Shown here one piece after another: positions 26,707-35,772 of a DNA stretch of 64,000 nucleotides. The position numbers and the translations under genes are program-made. This DNA comes from JAVVPO01 sp036655715 (GTDB lineage Bacteria; Bacillota; Clostridia; Lachnospirales; Cellulosilyticaceae), in assembly GCA_036655715.1 (NCBI GenBank), contig JAVVPO010000003.1, forward strand, positions 1-64,000. Reading direction: 5' to 3'. The notes beneath the pieces were generated by a model. That model had not been told where the DNA came from. It saw only the letters and a program-made list of their open reading frames with translations, and did not search any database. Position 1 is the first letter of the stretch, and the number at the start of each line of letters is the position of its first letter.

Positions 26707-27576
26707 ATGTTAAAAATCGGATCTCACGTTTCTATGTCTGGTGGTTTAATTGCTGCCGCTAAAGAAGCTTATTCTTATGGCGCCAATACTTTTATGATTT
26801 ATACTGGTGCTCCTCAAAATACAAAACGTTCACCTATTGAAAAACTAAAGGTTGAAGAAGGCCATGCATTTATGAATGCTCATGGTATGGGGGATATCGT
26901 TATCCATGCACCTTATATTATCAATATGGCTTCTTGCAAAGAAGATACTTATCAGCTTGCAAAAGACTTTCTTGCAATGGAGCTGGACAGAACGGCTAGA
27001 ATGGGCTCAAATTATCTTGTACTTCATCCTGGTTGTTTTACTACTTCTACATTAGAAGAAGGTATTAATCGCATTGCAGATGGTTTAAATGAAGTTTTAA
27101 CTGAGCATACTTCTCCTATAGTATGTCTCGAAACAATGGCTGGTAAAGGAACTGAAATCGGCAGAAATTTTGAAGAATTAAAAGCTATCATAGATAAGGT
27201 TCATCTTAAAGACAAAATAGGTGTATGCCTTGATACTTGTCATGTTCATGATAGTGGTTATGATATTGTTAATCAATTCGATGAAGTTATTGCTGAATTT
27301 GATAAGATCATAGGCCTTGATAAACTTAAAGTTTTTCATATAAATGGTTCACTTAATCCAAGAGGAGCTAAGAAAGATCGTCATGCTAACTTAGGTGCCC
27401 ACGAAGAAAATCCTCGTGGTAAAGACTATATCGGTAAAGAAGCTCTTTATCGTATTGTCAATCATCCTGTATGTGATAACAAACCAGTTATCCTTGAGAC
27501 TCCTTGGCTTGATAAGACAACTAATCTTTATAAGGATGAAATTGCCTATCTGAAAGGAGAAAAAAATGAAATTTAA
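26707..27576 (+). CDS. nfo: deoxyribonuclease IV (AP endonuclease IV)
   Basis: 289 aa TIM-barrel, three-zinc enzyme that cuts 5' of abasic sites in base excision repair. The N-terminus MLKIGSHVSMSGG and the VLHPG, CLETMAGKG, CLDTCHVHDSGYD and VFHINGS motifs supply the His, Glu and Asp metal ligands. I start it at ATG 26707; it matches the family start exactly, and an in-frame ATG at 26659 adds 16 unrelated residues. AAGGAAGGA lies upstream. It overlaps the next SDR gene by 11 bp. Confidence 0.96.
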   Translation: MLKIGSHVSMSGGLIAAAKEAYSYGANTFMIYTGAPQNTKRSPIEKLKVEEGHAFMNAHGMGDIVIHAPYIINMASCKEDTYQLAKDFLAMELDRTARMGSNYLVLHPGCFTTSTLEEGINRIADGLNEVLTEHTSPIVCLETMAGKGTEIGRNFEELKAIIDKVHLKDKIGVCLDTCHVHDSGYDIVNQFDEVIAEFDKIIGLDKLKVFHINGSLNPRGAKKDRHANLGAHEENPRGKDYIGKEALYRIVNHPVCDNKPVILETPWLDKTTNLYKDEIAYLKGEKNEI

Positions 27577-28309
27577 GGACCAAATAGTCCTAGTTACAGG
27601 TTCATCTAGAGGCATTGGTAAGGCTATTGCTTTAGATTTTGCTAAGCAAGGTGCTCTTGTTGTTTTAAATGGTTATAAAAATAAAGGAGCCTTATTAGCT
27701 ACCTATGATGAATTCATACAGGCTGGCTACAAAGTTCTTTATTACTTAGGTGATGTATCTACTTTTGAAATAGCCCAAGACCTATTCAATTATATCCACC
27801 AGGTTACCTCTAGCCATCCTCATATTATCATCAATAATGCAGGTATTAGCTATAGTGGTCTCTTTACAGATACCATTCCTTCTCTATGGCATCAAATTAT
27901 GCAAACCAATTTAAATTCCGCCTATAATTGTTCCTTTTTAGGTATTCCTTCTATGATTAGAGAGCACAAAGGTATTATTATTAATATTTCTTCTATTTGG
28001 GGCAATGTAGGTGCCTCTTGTGAAGTAGCCTATTCTACTAGTAAAAGTGCACTTAATGGCTTTACTAAGTCCTTAGCGAAGGAACTCGGCCCTTCTAATA
28101 TCCGTGTCAATGCCATCTCTTGCGGTTGGATTGATACAGATATGAATGCTTGTTACAGTAGTGAAGATAAAGAAAATTTTATCGCCGAAGTTCCGCTCAT
28201 GCGTACTGGCACGTCACAAGATGTTGCACAAACCTGCCTCTATCTTGCTTCTGATGCATCAGCCTACATGACTGGTCAAATCCTCACCTTAGATGGTGGA
28301 TTATTATAA
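27566..28309 (+). CDS. SDR oxidoreductase, FabG-like
   Basis: 247 aa. TGSSRGIG nucleotide motif (about 9-16), NNAG (about 91-94), catalytic Ser in NISSIWG and YSTSK. Closest in style to 3-oxoacyl-ACP reductases, but with no fatty-acid genes nearby the substrate is uncertain. GGAGA precedes the ATG, which overlaps the end of nfo, so the two are coupled. Followed by a 25-bp perfect hairpin. Confidence 0.9.
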   Translation: MKFKDQIVLVTGSSRGIGKAIALDFAKQGALVVLNGYKNKGALLATYDEFIQAGYKVLYYLGDVSTFEIAQDLFNYIHQVTSSHPHIIINNAGISYSGLFTDTIPSLWHQIMQTNLNSAYNCSFLGIPSMIREHKGIIINISSIWGNVGASCEVAYSTSKSALNGFTKSLAKELGPSNIRVNAISCGWIDTDMNACYSSEDKENFIAEVPLMRTGTSQDVAQTCLYLASDASAYMTGQILTLDGGLL

Positions 28310-28312
28310 CTT

Positions 28313-28365
28313 ATGCTATCAAAAAATGTCCTAGGAATATTTCCTAGGACATTTTTTGATAGCAT
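28313..28365. terminator. strong bidirectional terminator (25-bp perfect stem)
   Basis: Arms 28313-28337 and 28341-28365 are exactly complementary with a 3-base loop and carry internal A6/T6 tracts, so it can end transcription from both sides, between the FabG-like gene (+) and the convergent GNAT gene (-). Confidence 0.9.
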
Positions 28366-28426
28366 ATCTCCAACTCACCTACTAAAGTGATACATTTTGC
28401 GTATATGCCCTATACATCTTCGCTAT

Positions 28427-28960
28427 TTATTCAAAAAATGCTTTTGAATAAACAACAGTTCCCTTAACACCTTGTAATGCCCCTTCTACTAACTCAAGTC
28501 CCATAAATACTTCTTCTGGCACTTCAAATGGTGGTTTAATTCCCCATTTACTAGTTGGTACAAATCCAAATTTAGGATAGTACTTTTCATGTCCAAGTAC
28601 AATAATAGAGCTATACCCTAAATCTTTTGCTTTTTGCACAGCTAATTCTATAAGTATTTTACCTATTCCTTGTCCCTGATACTCTGGCAAAATAGCAACT
28701 GGTGCTAATGCTAATGATGGTATCCCTTGATCTTCATCTCTTATCTCTATTTTTGTTAATAAGATATGTCCTACTAATTTCTCTTCTGCTAAGGCTACTA
28801 ATGATAGCTCTGGGATAAATTCCGCACTCACTCTTAGCCTTCTAACCAATTCATGTTCTCTATAATCACTCATTTCAGCCTCTAGAAAGGCTTTTTCTAC
28901 TACTTGTTCAACTTCTTGGTAGTCTTTTACTTCTTCTTGCCTTATACTTATTTCCATCAT
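28427..28960 (-). CDS. GNAT family N-acetyltransferase
   Basis: 177 aa. The acetyl-CoA pyrophosphate loop is QGQGIG in the segment ILPEYQGQGIGKILIEL, preceded by the strand LALAPVA; the C-terminal half has KYYPKFGF, common in YhbS-like GNATs. The substrate is unknown. I favour ATG 28960, 7 bases after AGGT; a GTG at 28969 in the same frame is the alternative. Downstream of it is the SDR terminator. Confidence 0.88.
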   Translation of the reverse strand: MMEISIRQEEVKDYQEVEQVVEKAFLEAEMSDYREHELVRRLRVSAEFIPELSLVALAEEKLVGHILLTKIEIRDEDQGIPSLALAPVAILPEYQGQGIGKILIELAVQKAKDLGYSSIIVLGHEKYYPKFGFVPTSKWGIKPPFEVPEEVFMGLELVEGALQGVKGTVVYSKAFFE

Positions 28961-28999
28961 TTTTCGCACCTACCTCATTAAGATATTTCTTTTCAATTT

Positions 29000-29024
29000 A
29001 AAAAAGCCAACCGTATAGGTTGGC
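29000..29024 (-). terminator. terminator of the rplM-rpsI operon
   Basis: A 7-bp GC-rich perfect stem (GCCAACC with GGTTGGC, 29018-29024 and 29006-29012) is followed by six T residues on the minus strand, 8 bases after the rpsI stop. Confidence 0.9.
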
Positions 29025-29031
29025 AGAAAAA

Positions 29032-29424
29032 TTAACGTTTTGAGAATTGTGGTGCACGTCTCGCAGCTTTGAGACCGTATTTTTTTCTTTCTTTCATTCT
29101 TGGATCTCTTGTTAAGAAACCTGCTTTTTTAAGAACTGGACGGAAATCTCCCTCAGCTTGAAGTAACGCACGGCTAATACCGTGACGGATAGCTCCAGCT
29201 TGTCCTGTTGTTCCACCGCCATGTACGTTTACTTTAACATCAAATTTGCTTAATGTCTCTGTAAGTACTAATGGTTGACGAGTGATAACTTTTAAAGTTT
29301 CTAAACCGAAGTATTCTTCGATATCTCTTTTGTTGATTGTAATTTTACCATTTCCTGGTACAAGATAAACACGTGCTACTGAGCTCTTACGTCTACCTGT
29401 TCCATAATATCTAATTCCTGCCAT
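29032..29424 (-). CDS. rpsI: 30S ribosomal protein S9
   Basis: 130 aa, normal length. The C-terminus RRAPQFSKR carries the basic tail that reaches the P-site tRNA, and GRRKSSVARVYL is the family start. 25 bp after rplM, forming the usual two-gene L13-S9 operon. Confidence 0.98.
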   Translation of the reverse strand: MAGIRYYGTGRRKSSVARVYLVPGNGKITINKRDIEEYFGLETLKVITRQPLVLTETLSKFDVKVNVHGGGTTGQAGAIRHGISRALLQAEGDFRPVLKKAGFLTRDPRMKERKKYGLKAARRAPQFSKR

Positions 29425-29449
29425 TGAATGTGCCTCCTCTCGATTCTAA

Positions 29450-29887
29450 TTAATATTTGAATGTAAGTACTTCTGGTTGTTGAGCTTCGTGATTATGCTC
29501 TGTACCAGCGTATACACGTAATTTAGTAAGCATTTTTCTTCCTAAGCTGTTTTTTGGAAGCATTCCTTTTACAGCGTACATAAGAACTCTCTCTGGGTGA
29601 GCGTTAAGCATATCTTTTGCTTTAGTCTCTTTTAAACCACCAGCATATCCAGAGTGTCTTCTGTATAGTTTTTGGTCTAATTTTTTCCCTGTGAATACTA
29701 CTTTTTCTGCATTGATTACAATTACGTGATCTCCACAGTCTACGTGTGGTGTATAAGTAGGCTTATGCTTACCTCTTAATACTGTTGCGATTTGACTTGC
29801 GAGCCTTCCTACTGTTTGACCCTCAGCGTCAATGATGTACCATTTTCTTTCAACGTTACCGGCATTTGCCATGAATGTTGTTCTCAT
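29450..29887 (-). CDS. rplM: 50S ribosomal protein L13
   Basis: 145 aa. The N-terminal ATGs run MRTTFMANAGNVERKW; KHKPTYTPHVDCGDHV and GMLPKNSLGR are family signatures. Preceded by GGAGGG, an own consensus promoter and a stem-loop leader, so L13-S9 is transcribed independently of truA upstream. Confidence 0.98.
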   Translation of the reverse strand: MRTTFMANAGNVERKWYIIDAEGQTVGRLASQIATVLRGKHKPTYTPHVDCGDHVIVINAEKVVFTGKKLDQKLYRRHSGYAGGLKETKAKDMLNAHPERVLMYAVKGMLPKNSLGRKMLTKLRVYAGTEHNHEAQQPEVLTFKY

Positions 29888-29986
29888 TGTATTCCCTCCT
29901 TTAATCTAGTTATTAAACTAGTTAAACCTTCTATTTGATATAAAATCCGGGGCTATTGGATTTTATAAGTGGGCTTATTAACACAA
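29888..29986 (-). promoter_or_regulatory. rplM 5' leader (candidate L13 leader)
   Basis: About 99-base leader from the predicted start of transcription. One 10-bp perfect hairpin (29958-29967 with 29939-29948, 9-base loop) is followed by a 6-bp stem-loop (CTAGTT-TAAT-AACTAG) just 5' of the ribosome-binding site. L13 leaders with RBS-proximal stems are known in Firmicutes; this assignment is by position and structure only. Confidence 0.55.
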
Positions 29987-29991
29987 ATTCC

Positions 29992-30020
29992 ATTATAAGT
30001 CATGGCGTCAGGCCTGTCAA
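29992..30020 (-). promoter_or_regulatory. rplM-rpsI promoter
   Basis: Minus strand consensus: -35 TTGACA (30015-30020), 17-bp spacer, -10 TATAAT (29992-29997). A textbook sigma-A promoter, expected for a ribosomal protein gene. Confidence 0.9.
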
Positions 30021-30115
30021 GTCATTACACTGGTTTTATTTATGCACATTTTAACAATTTTTTATTCTATTTATCCACACTTTTCACCATATGCCTGTGT
30101 ATTTCTTGTTGATAT

Positions 30116-30850
30116 CTAATATTTTATATCTAGCATTGTAAGTCCTGTTGGTGGAGCTGTAGGCCCAGCCAAGTTTCTATCTGCACTTTCAATGATTTTC
30201 GCCATTTTACTTGGGTAAATTTTACCTATTCCTACTTGGATAAGTGTGCCTACTATAATCCTCACCATGTTATATAAAAATCCATTGCCACATATATCAA
30301 TCTGTATCATATCATCTATTTGTCTTATTTCAAGACTGTAAATAGTTCTTACTGTAGTCTGTACACTTGTCCCTGCGGAACAAAAACATTTAAAATCATG
30401 GGTTCCGATAATAGCCTCAGCAGCTTCTCTCATAAAATCTATGTTTAAATGATATGGATAAAAATATACGTAGTTCGATACAAATGGATCATTTTGCCTA
30501 CTTGTAAGTAGCTGATATCTATAAGTCTTTTTCTTTACTGCATATCTAGGATGAAAGTCTGTACTTACATCCTCTACATCTCTTATGACAATATCTTTTG
30601 GTAGTCTCCCATTTAAAGCTTTGCCAAATCTCTCAGTAGGTATACTTGTTTCAATATCTATAATACAACATTGTCCTTTAGCATGGACTCCAGTATCCGT
30701 TCTTCCTGAACCAATCACTTCTACTTTTTGCTTAGTCAAACTATAAATCGCATCTTCTATCACTTGCTGCACTGTGATTGCATTAGGTTGTCTTGCAAAC
30801 CCATGATAGTTAGTTCCATCATAAGCCATTAAAAATTTAAGTCTTCTCAT
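30116..30850 (-). CDS. truA: tRNA pseudouridine(38-40) synthase TruA
   Basis: 244 aa. Makes pseudouridine at positions 38-40 of the tRNA anticodon arm. Catalytic Asp in SGRTDTGVHA; AYDGTNYHGFARQP is the family start and NGFLYNMVRIIVGTL the C-terminal motif. 15 bp after ecfT; the common order ecfA1-ecfA2-ecfT-truA is kept. Confidence 0.97.
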   Translation of the reverse strand: MRRLKFLMAYDGTNYHGFARQPNAITVQQVIEDAIYSLTKQKVEVIGSGRTDTGVHAKGQCCIIDIETSIPTERFGKALNGRLPKDIVIRDVEDVSTDFHPRYAVKKKTYRYQLLTSRQNDPFVSNYVYFYPYHLNIDFMREAAEAIIGTHDFKCFCSAGTSVQTTVRTIYSLEIRQIDDMIQIDICGNGFLYNMVRIIVGTLIQVGIGKIYPSKMAKIIESADRNLAGPTAPPTGLTMLDIKY

Positions 30851-30865
30851 ATATTCTCCTTCATT

Positions 30866-31657
30866 TTATAACATCATACAAGATGCCATAAATATAGCGC
30901 CTATTATAAAAGCATATATGTCTTTTTGTGAGTATGCTAAACTGTTCATTCTTGTTCTACCTTCACCGCCTCTATAGCATCTAGCTTCCATTGCCATAGC
31001 AAGTTCATCTGCTCTCCTAAAAGCTGAGATAAAAAGTGGTACCATGATAGGTACCATGGCTTTTGCTCGTTCTATTACATTTCCTGATTCAAAGTCAGCA
31101 CCTCTTGCAATCTGAGCTTTCATAATCTTATCTGTTTCCTCAAGTAATATAGGAATAAATCTAAGTGAAATACTCATCATCATTGCAATCTCATGGGCTG
31201 GCACACCTATCTTTTTGAATGGATTAAGTAAACTTTCAATACCATCTGTAAGTTGTATAGGTGAAGTTGTTAATGTCAGTATAGATGAACCTATAATTAA
31301 TAAAATCAATCGAGTTGCCATTTCTATTGCTAACAGAATTCCCTCTAGTGTAATAGTAAATATTCCCCAACTTACTAACTCATGTTCTCCTCCTGTGAAG
31401 AAAATATTTAGTACTGCAGTAAATACAAGAAGTACCATAATACTTTTTAATCCCTTGAGCATGAATTTAATAGGTACTTTAGTTATCTTAATAGCCGTAT
31501 AGAGTGCTACCATAACAAAAAGATATCCCATTACTGTATCTAATAAAAATAAAGATATAATATAAACAAAAGTAAGTAAGATTTTCGTTCTTGGGTCTAA
31601 AGTATGTACCTTAGATTCTACTGGGTAGTATTGTCCTATTGTAATATCTCTAAGCAT
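30866..31657 (-). CDS. ecfT: ECF transporter transmembrane component EcfT
   Basis: 263 aa, about five to six helices, with the start ITIGQYYPVESKVHTLDPRTK and the coupling-helix signature ARGADFESG that contacts the two ATPases. With EcfA1 and EcfA2 it forms the shared energising module for vitamin and metal S-components, which are encoded elsewhere. One base after ecfA2. Confidence 0.95.
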   Translation of the reverse strand: MLRDITIGQYYPVESKVHTLDPRTKILLTFVYIISLFLLDTVMGYLFVMVALYTAIKITKVPIKFMLKGLKSIMVLLVFTAVLNIFFTGGEHELVSWGIFTITLEGILLAIEMATRLILLIIGSSILTLTTSPIQLTDGIESLLNPFKKIGVPAHEIAMMMSISLRFIPILLEETDKIMKAQIARGADFESGNVIERAKAMVPIMVPLFISAFRRADELAMAMEARCYRGGEGRTRMNSLAYSQKDIYAFIIGAIFMASCMML

Positions 31658-31658
31658 C

Positions 31659-32516
31659 TTATCCCCTCCTTACTTTAAAATACTCTATAAGTTTAGCTGC
31701 TGCTTCTTCTACTGTAAGTATTGTCTCATCTATTTCTATTCCACGTGCTTTTAAATCTCTAATAATATATTTAATTTGCGGTGGTGCAAGACCTATTTTC
31801 TCTAACTCTTCTACATGTACGAAAATTTCTCTTGGCGTTCCTTCATAAGCAATCGCTCCTTCATGCAGAACGATAAGCTTCTCGGCATATTTAGCTACAT
31901 CCTCCATACTATGTGAAATAAGTACAATGGTAATCCCTAGCTTTGTATGCATTTCTTTAAGCTGAGCAAATAGTTCTTCTCTTCCCTTCGGATCAAGTCC
32001 AGCTGTAGGCTCATCTAAAATAAGCATCTCAGGCTTCATAGCTAACACACCTGCTACAGCAACTCTTCTTTTTTGTCCCCCTGATAATTCAAAAGGTGAC
32101 TTCTCCCACATTTCTTTTTCTAGACCTACGACATGTAAAGCTTCTTCTACTCTTATCTTTATCTCTGCTTCATCTAGTCCCAAATTTTTAGGGCCATAAG
32201 CAACATCTTTATAGACGCTTATTTCAAATAACTGATACTCTGGATACTGAAAAACTAATCCTACTTTTTGTCTGATTTTCTTTCTATCTGTCTTTTCCTC
32301 ATGAATATCTATATTATTAACTAATACTTGTCCTTTTGTCGGTTTGAGTAACCCGTTAAACATTTGTATCAGCGTACTCTTTCCTGACCCTGTATGACCA
32401 ATAATCCCTATAAATGAACCTGATTCAATCTCTAAGTTAATGTCATTTAATGCTACTTTTTCAAATGGCGTATCTGGATTATATATATGTGTTAGTTGAT
32501 TGATTTTAATTGACAT
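31659..32516 (-). CDS. ecfA2: ECF transporter ATPase EcfA2
   Basis: 285 aa. Walker A GHTGSGKST (40-48), LSGGQKRR, Walker B ILDEPTAGLDP. The C-terminal extension (about 220-285) matches the EcfA2 family. Start overlaps ecfA1 by 25 bp. Confidence 0.95.
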   Translation of the reverse strand: MSIKINQLTHIYNPDTPFEKVALNDINLEIESGSFIGIIGHTGSGKSTLIQMFNGLLKPTKGQVLVNNIDIHEEKTDRKKIRQKVGLVFQYPEYQLFEISVYKDVAYGPKNLGLDEAEIKIRVEEALHVVGLEKEMWEKSPFELSGGQKRRVAVAGVLAMKPEMLILDEPTAGLDPKGREELFAQLKEMHTKLGITIVLISHSMEDVAKYAEKLIVLHEGAIAYEGTPREIFVHVEELEKIGLAPPQIKYIIRDLKARGIEIDETILTVEEAAAKLIEYFKVRRG

Positions 32517-33355
32517 AGAGCTTCTACAACCTCCTGCGTTGTTAATACTTCTAGGTTGATATCTAATCCCTCTTTACCTAGTAAATAAGCCAAATAAGTC
32601 GCATCTGGTACATCTAGCCCGATACCCCTTATCTTTTCTACGTTTTTAAATACTTCCTTAGGTGTTCCTTGTAACAGAACTTCCCCTTTTTCCATAACAA
32701 TGATTCTATCAGCTAGGATAGCTTCTTGCATATAGTGAGTAATATGAACAATTGTAATCTCTTGTTCTTTATTGAGTTTCTGCATGGTATTCATAACTTG
32801 CCTTCTACCTATTGGATCAAGCATCGCTGTAGACTCGTCAAATACAATACATTTAGGTTGCATAGCAATAACACCTGCTATAGCTATTCTCTGTTTCTGG
32901 CCTCCTGAAAGTTGATTAGGAGATCTTCTTTTATATTGACTCATTTCTACCGTCTCAAGAGCATCATCGACTCTTTTTCTAATTTCTTTTGCATCTATCC
33001 CCAAATTTTCTGGGCCAAAAGCTACATCCTCTTCTACAATAGTCGCCACAATTTGATTATCTGGATTTTGAAAAACCATTCCTACATTTTTTCTAACCTC
33101 CCATATATTCTCACCCTTAGTAAGCTCTATATTGCTTACCCATAAGGTTCCCTCTTTTGGTGTTAATATAGCATTTAAATGTTTAGCAAATGTCGATTTC
33201 CCCGAGCCATTGTGCCCTAAGATGACAACAAATTCCCCTTCGCTTATACTAATACTTGTTTTGTTCAATGCTCTTATCGTTTCTACTACTTCTCCATTAT
33301 CATCATGTCTATGATATTCAAAGACAATATCTTTTGCTTCTATGATATTTTCCAC
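32492..33355 (-). CDS. ecfA1: ECF transporter ATPase EcfA1
   Basis: 287 aa. Walker A GHNGSGKST (47-55), LSGGQKQR and the EcfA1-typical Walker B FDESTAMLDP with Glu-Ser-Thr instead of Glu-Pro-Thr. First gene of ecfA1-ecfA2-ecfT-truA, downstream of the ribosomal superoperon. Confidence 0.95.
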   Translation of the reverse strand: MENIIEAKDIVFEYHRHDDNGEVVETIRALNKTSISISEGEFVVILGHNGSGKSTFAKHLNAILTPKEGTLWVSNIELTKGENIWEVRKNVGMVFQNPDNQIVATIVEEDVAFGPENLGIDAKEIRKRVDDALETVEMSQYKRRSPNQLSGGQKQRIAIAGVIAMQPKCIVFDESTAMLDPIGRRQVMNTMQKLNKEQEITIVHITHYMQEAILADRIIVMEKGEVLLQGTPKEVFKNVEKIRGIGLDVPDATYLAYLLGKEGLDINLEVLTTQEVVEALCQLKSIN

Positions 33356-33370
33356 CTGAACACCTCTCTT

Positions 33371-33486
33371 CTATATACTTATCAATTATGTTTGTTTAGT
33401 TAAATTCTTTATTCTCCATATTTTTTCTTAGAATACTATCATACTCTATTTTTATCTACTTTCAAACATAATTGATAAACATATAG
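33371..33486. repeat. 116-bp element with 24-bp terminal inverted repeats
   Basis: Termini 33371-33394 and 33463-33486 are complementary at 22 of 24 positions, the inner 16 exactly. About 68 bases of AT-rich sequence lie between. Small size, no coding sequence and good terminal repeats make it a MITE candidate; a long stem-loop is the alternative. Confidence 0.45.
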
Positions 33487-33545
33487 TCCCTTTTCTGTAT
33501 AAAATAATATCTGTCTTAGATATTATTTTATACAGAAAAGGGACT
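33485..33545 (-). terminator. 28-bp perfect hairpin ending the S10-spc-alpha superoperon
   Basis: Arms 33485-33512 and 33518-33545 are exactly complementary, loop 5 bases, 25 bp after the rplQ stop. Each arm carries a T4/A4 tract, but no T-run follows the structure, so termination could be partial with read-through into ecfA1. Confidence 0.65.
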
Positions 33546-33570
33546 AAGAATAATCTTAATCCCTAAATTA

Positions 33571-34095
33571 TTATACTAATTCGATAATAACTTCTTCAGC
33601 ACCGTCACCTTTACGTGGTCCGATTTTAATGATTCTTGTGTAACCACCATTACGGTCAGCGTATTTTGGAGCGATCTCTGTAAATAATTTGTCTGGTAAA
33701 TCTACGGTTTTAGCTTGTCTTCTTTTATTTACATTAACTTCTGTTACAGGGTATAGTACCTTTAACATTTGTCTTCTTGCATGTAAACGAGTAGCGCTAT
33801 CTTTTTTGATAGTTTTTTCTACTTCTTCGAAAACAGTTACTTTTTTGCCATCTACGACATCTTTAACGCGTTTTCCGTTAACGTCTTTTTTAGCTACTTT
33901 AGCAGTAACTTTAACTTCTTCATAGTTATCTTTTTCACGAACAGCCATTGCAATTAAGCCTTCTGCGATTTTACGAATCTCTTTAGCTTTTGCTGTAGTT
34001 GTTCTGATTTTACCATGGTATAAGAGATTTGTTACTTGATTTCGAAGTAATGCCTTACGTTGAGACGCATTACGTCCAAGTTTTCTTTGAGCCAT
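33571..34095 (-). CDS. rplQ: 50S ribosomal protein L17
   Basis: 174 aa, against roughly 120 in Bacillus and E. coli. The core (RNQVTNLLYHGKIRTTTAKAKE, and RLHARRQML...YTRIIKIGPRKGD) is intact. The extra residues are a charged insertion at about 58-100 (KVAKKDVNGKRVKDVVDGKK), a variant I know from related Clostridia. Last gene of the superoperon. Confidence 0.96.
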   Translation of the reverse strand: MAQRKLGRNASQRKALLRNQVTNLLYHGKIRTTTAKAKEIRKIAEGLIAMAVREKDNYEEVKVTAKVAKKDVNGKRVKDVVDGKKVTVFEEVEKTIKKDSATRLHARRQMLKVLYPVTEVNVNKRRQAKTVDLPDKLFTEIAPKYADRNGGYTRIIKIGPRKGDGAEEVIIELV

Positions 34096-34118
34096 GACTA
34101 AACCTCCTTTGTTTGCTA

Positions 34119-35078
34119 TTAATCTTCACTTGGTCTCAGTGCAAAACCAAGTTCCTCTAGTTTTTGGAACACTTCTTCTAATGACTTACGTCCTAAATTA
34201 CGAACTTTCATCATTTCTTCTTCTGTTTTATTAGTTAAGTCTTCAACAGTGTTGATTCCTGCACGCTTTAAACAGTTGAATGATCTTACTGAAAGATCTA
34301 ACTCTTCAATAGTCATTTCGAGTGTCTTTTCTTTGGAATCGTCTTCTTTAGTTACCATGATTTCTGCATTACGTGCATTCTCAGATAAATCTATGAATAG
34401 ATTTAAATGTTCACTTAATACTTTAGCCGCTAAGCTAACTGATTCATCTGGGTTTAAAGTTCCGTTAGTCCAAACTTGTAATGTAAGTTTATCATAATCA
34501 GTTTGTTGCCCAACACGTGTATCCTCTACACTAAAGTTAACGCGTTCTACTGGAGTGTAACTTGCATCTACAGGTATAACTCCAATTGGCAAATCTGTTT
34601 TTTTCAACTTATTAGTTCCTACATATCCGCGCCCTCTAGTAATAGTGAGTTCAATATATAGACGACTATTTGGTCCACCATTTAAAGTTGCAATATGAAG
34701 ATCCGGGTTAAGAACTTCAATCTCTGCTGGACATTTAATATCTCCACCAGTTATGACTCCTTCACCAGTAACTTCAATGTAAGCTACTTTAGGTTCCATA
34801 TTTTCACTTATATCTCTAATAGCAAGACCTTTTAAGTTGAGTATGATTTCTAGAACGTCTTCTTTTACTTGTGGAATACTACTAAATTCATGAAGTACTC
34901 CTTCAAATTTGACGCTACTTACTGCTGAACCTGGTAGAGAAGATGAAAGGATTCTACGAAGGCTATTGCCTAACGTAGTTCCATATCCTCTTTCTAGTGG
35001 TTCTACTATAAAACACCCATATTTACCATCTGTACTTAATTCTTTAATTTCAATTTGTGGTTTCTCAAATTCCAACAC
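34119..35078 (-). CDS. rpoA: RNA polymerase alpha subunit
   Basis: 319 aa. N-terminal assembly domain (about 1-230) with the FIVEPLERGYGTTLGNSLRR motif, acidic linker, then C-terminal domain (about 250-312; SFNCLKRAGINTVEDL, MMKVRNLGRKS) which binds UP elements and activators. Normal length and position between rpsD and rplQ. Confidence 0.99.
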   Translation of the reverse strand: MLEFEKPQIEIKELSTDGKYGCFIVEPLERGYGTTLGNSLRRILSSSLPGSAVSSVKFEGVLHEFSSIPQVKEDVLEIILNLKGLAIRDISENMEPKVAYIEVTGEGVITGGDIKCPAEIEVLNPDLHIATLNGGPNSRLYIELTITRGRGYVGTNKLKKTDLPIGVIPVDASYTPVERVNFSVEDTRVGQQTDYDKLTLQVWTNGTLNPDESVSLAAKVLSEHLNLFIDLSENARNAEIMVTKEDDSKEKTLEMTIEELDLSVRSFNCLKRAGINTVEDLTNKTEEEMMKVRNLGRKSLEEVFQKLEELGFALRPSED

Positions 35079-35129
35079 CCGATAAACCCTCCTTTAATTT
35101 TAAAATATACTTTTGAGGGTGACGAACTA

Positions 35130-35756
35130 TTACTTAGAGTAAAGCTCAACGATAAGTGTTTCTTGGATATCAGTATCGATTTGATCTCTAGAAGGTACTA
35201 ATTTAACAGTTCCTCTTAAATTTTCAATATCGCCTTCTAACCATTCTGGTACAATACGAGAAGCAGTTACTTCTGTAACTTGTTTGAAGCGTTCGATAGA
35301 TTTAGCATCTTCTTTAACTTCAACCACGTCACCAACTTTAACTTGGTATGAAGGAATGTTTACTCTCTTACCATTTACTACGATTAAGTTATGACGAACA
35401 ACTTGTCTAGCCTCTGTACGAGAACGTCCTAAACCTAAACGGTATGCAACGTTATCTAAACGAAGTTCTAAGTTTACTAATAAGTTCTCACCAGTGATTC
35501 CTGGTTTAGCATCTGCTTTTTCGAAGTATGTTCTGAATTGACCTTCAAGAACACCATAAATTCTTTTTGCTTTTTGTTTTTCACGTAATTGTAAACCGTA
35601 CTCAGACATTTTTGTTCTAGCTTGACCATGTTGACCTGGTGCGTATGGTCTTCTTTCCATTGCACATGCTGCTGAATAACATCTTTCGCCTTTAAGGAAT
35701 AATTTCTTACCCTCACGACGGCATTGTTTACATTTCGCTCCGATATATCTAGCCAT
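35130..35756 (-). CDS. rpsD: 30S ribosomal protein S4 (zinc-binding form)
   Basis: 208 aa. The N-terminal four-cysteine motif (CKQC at 9-12, later C and C in GERCYSAAC) marks the zinc-containing S4 form. The S4 RNA-binding domain follows (about 95-160). S4 starts 30S assembly and usually regulates its own operon; the 16-bp gap from rpsK argues for cotranscription. Confidence 0.98.
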   Translation of the reverse strand: MARYIGAKCKQCRREGKKLFLKGERCYSAACAMERRPYAPGQHGQARTKMSEYGLQLREKQKAKRIYGVLEGQFRTYFEKADAKPGITGENLLVNLELRLDNVAYRLGLGRSRTEARQVVRHNLIVVNGKRVNIPSYQVKVGDVVEVKEDAKSIERFKQVTEVTASRIVPEWLEGDIENLRGTVKLVPSRDQIDTDIQETLIVELYSK

Positions 35757-35772
35757 TTATTTACACCTCCTA

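Noticed and set aside
30866..33355. ECF genes as a complete vitamin transporter
   Set aside because: Only the energising module (two ATPases and EcfT) is present; no S-component gene is adjacent, so no substrate can be named.
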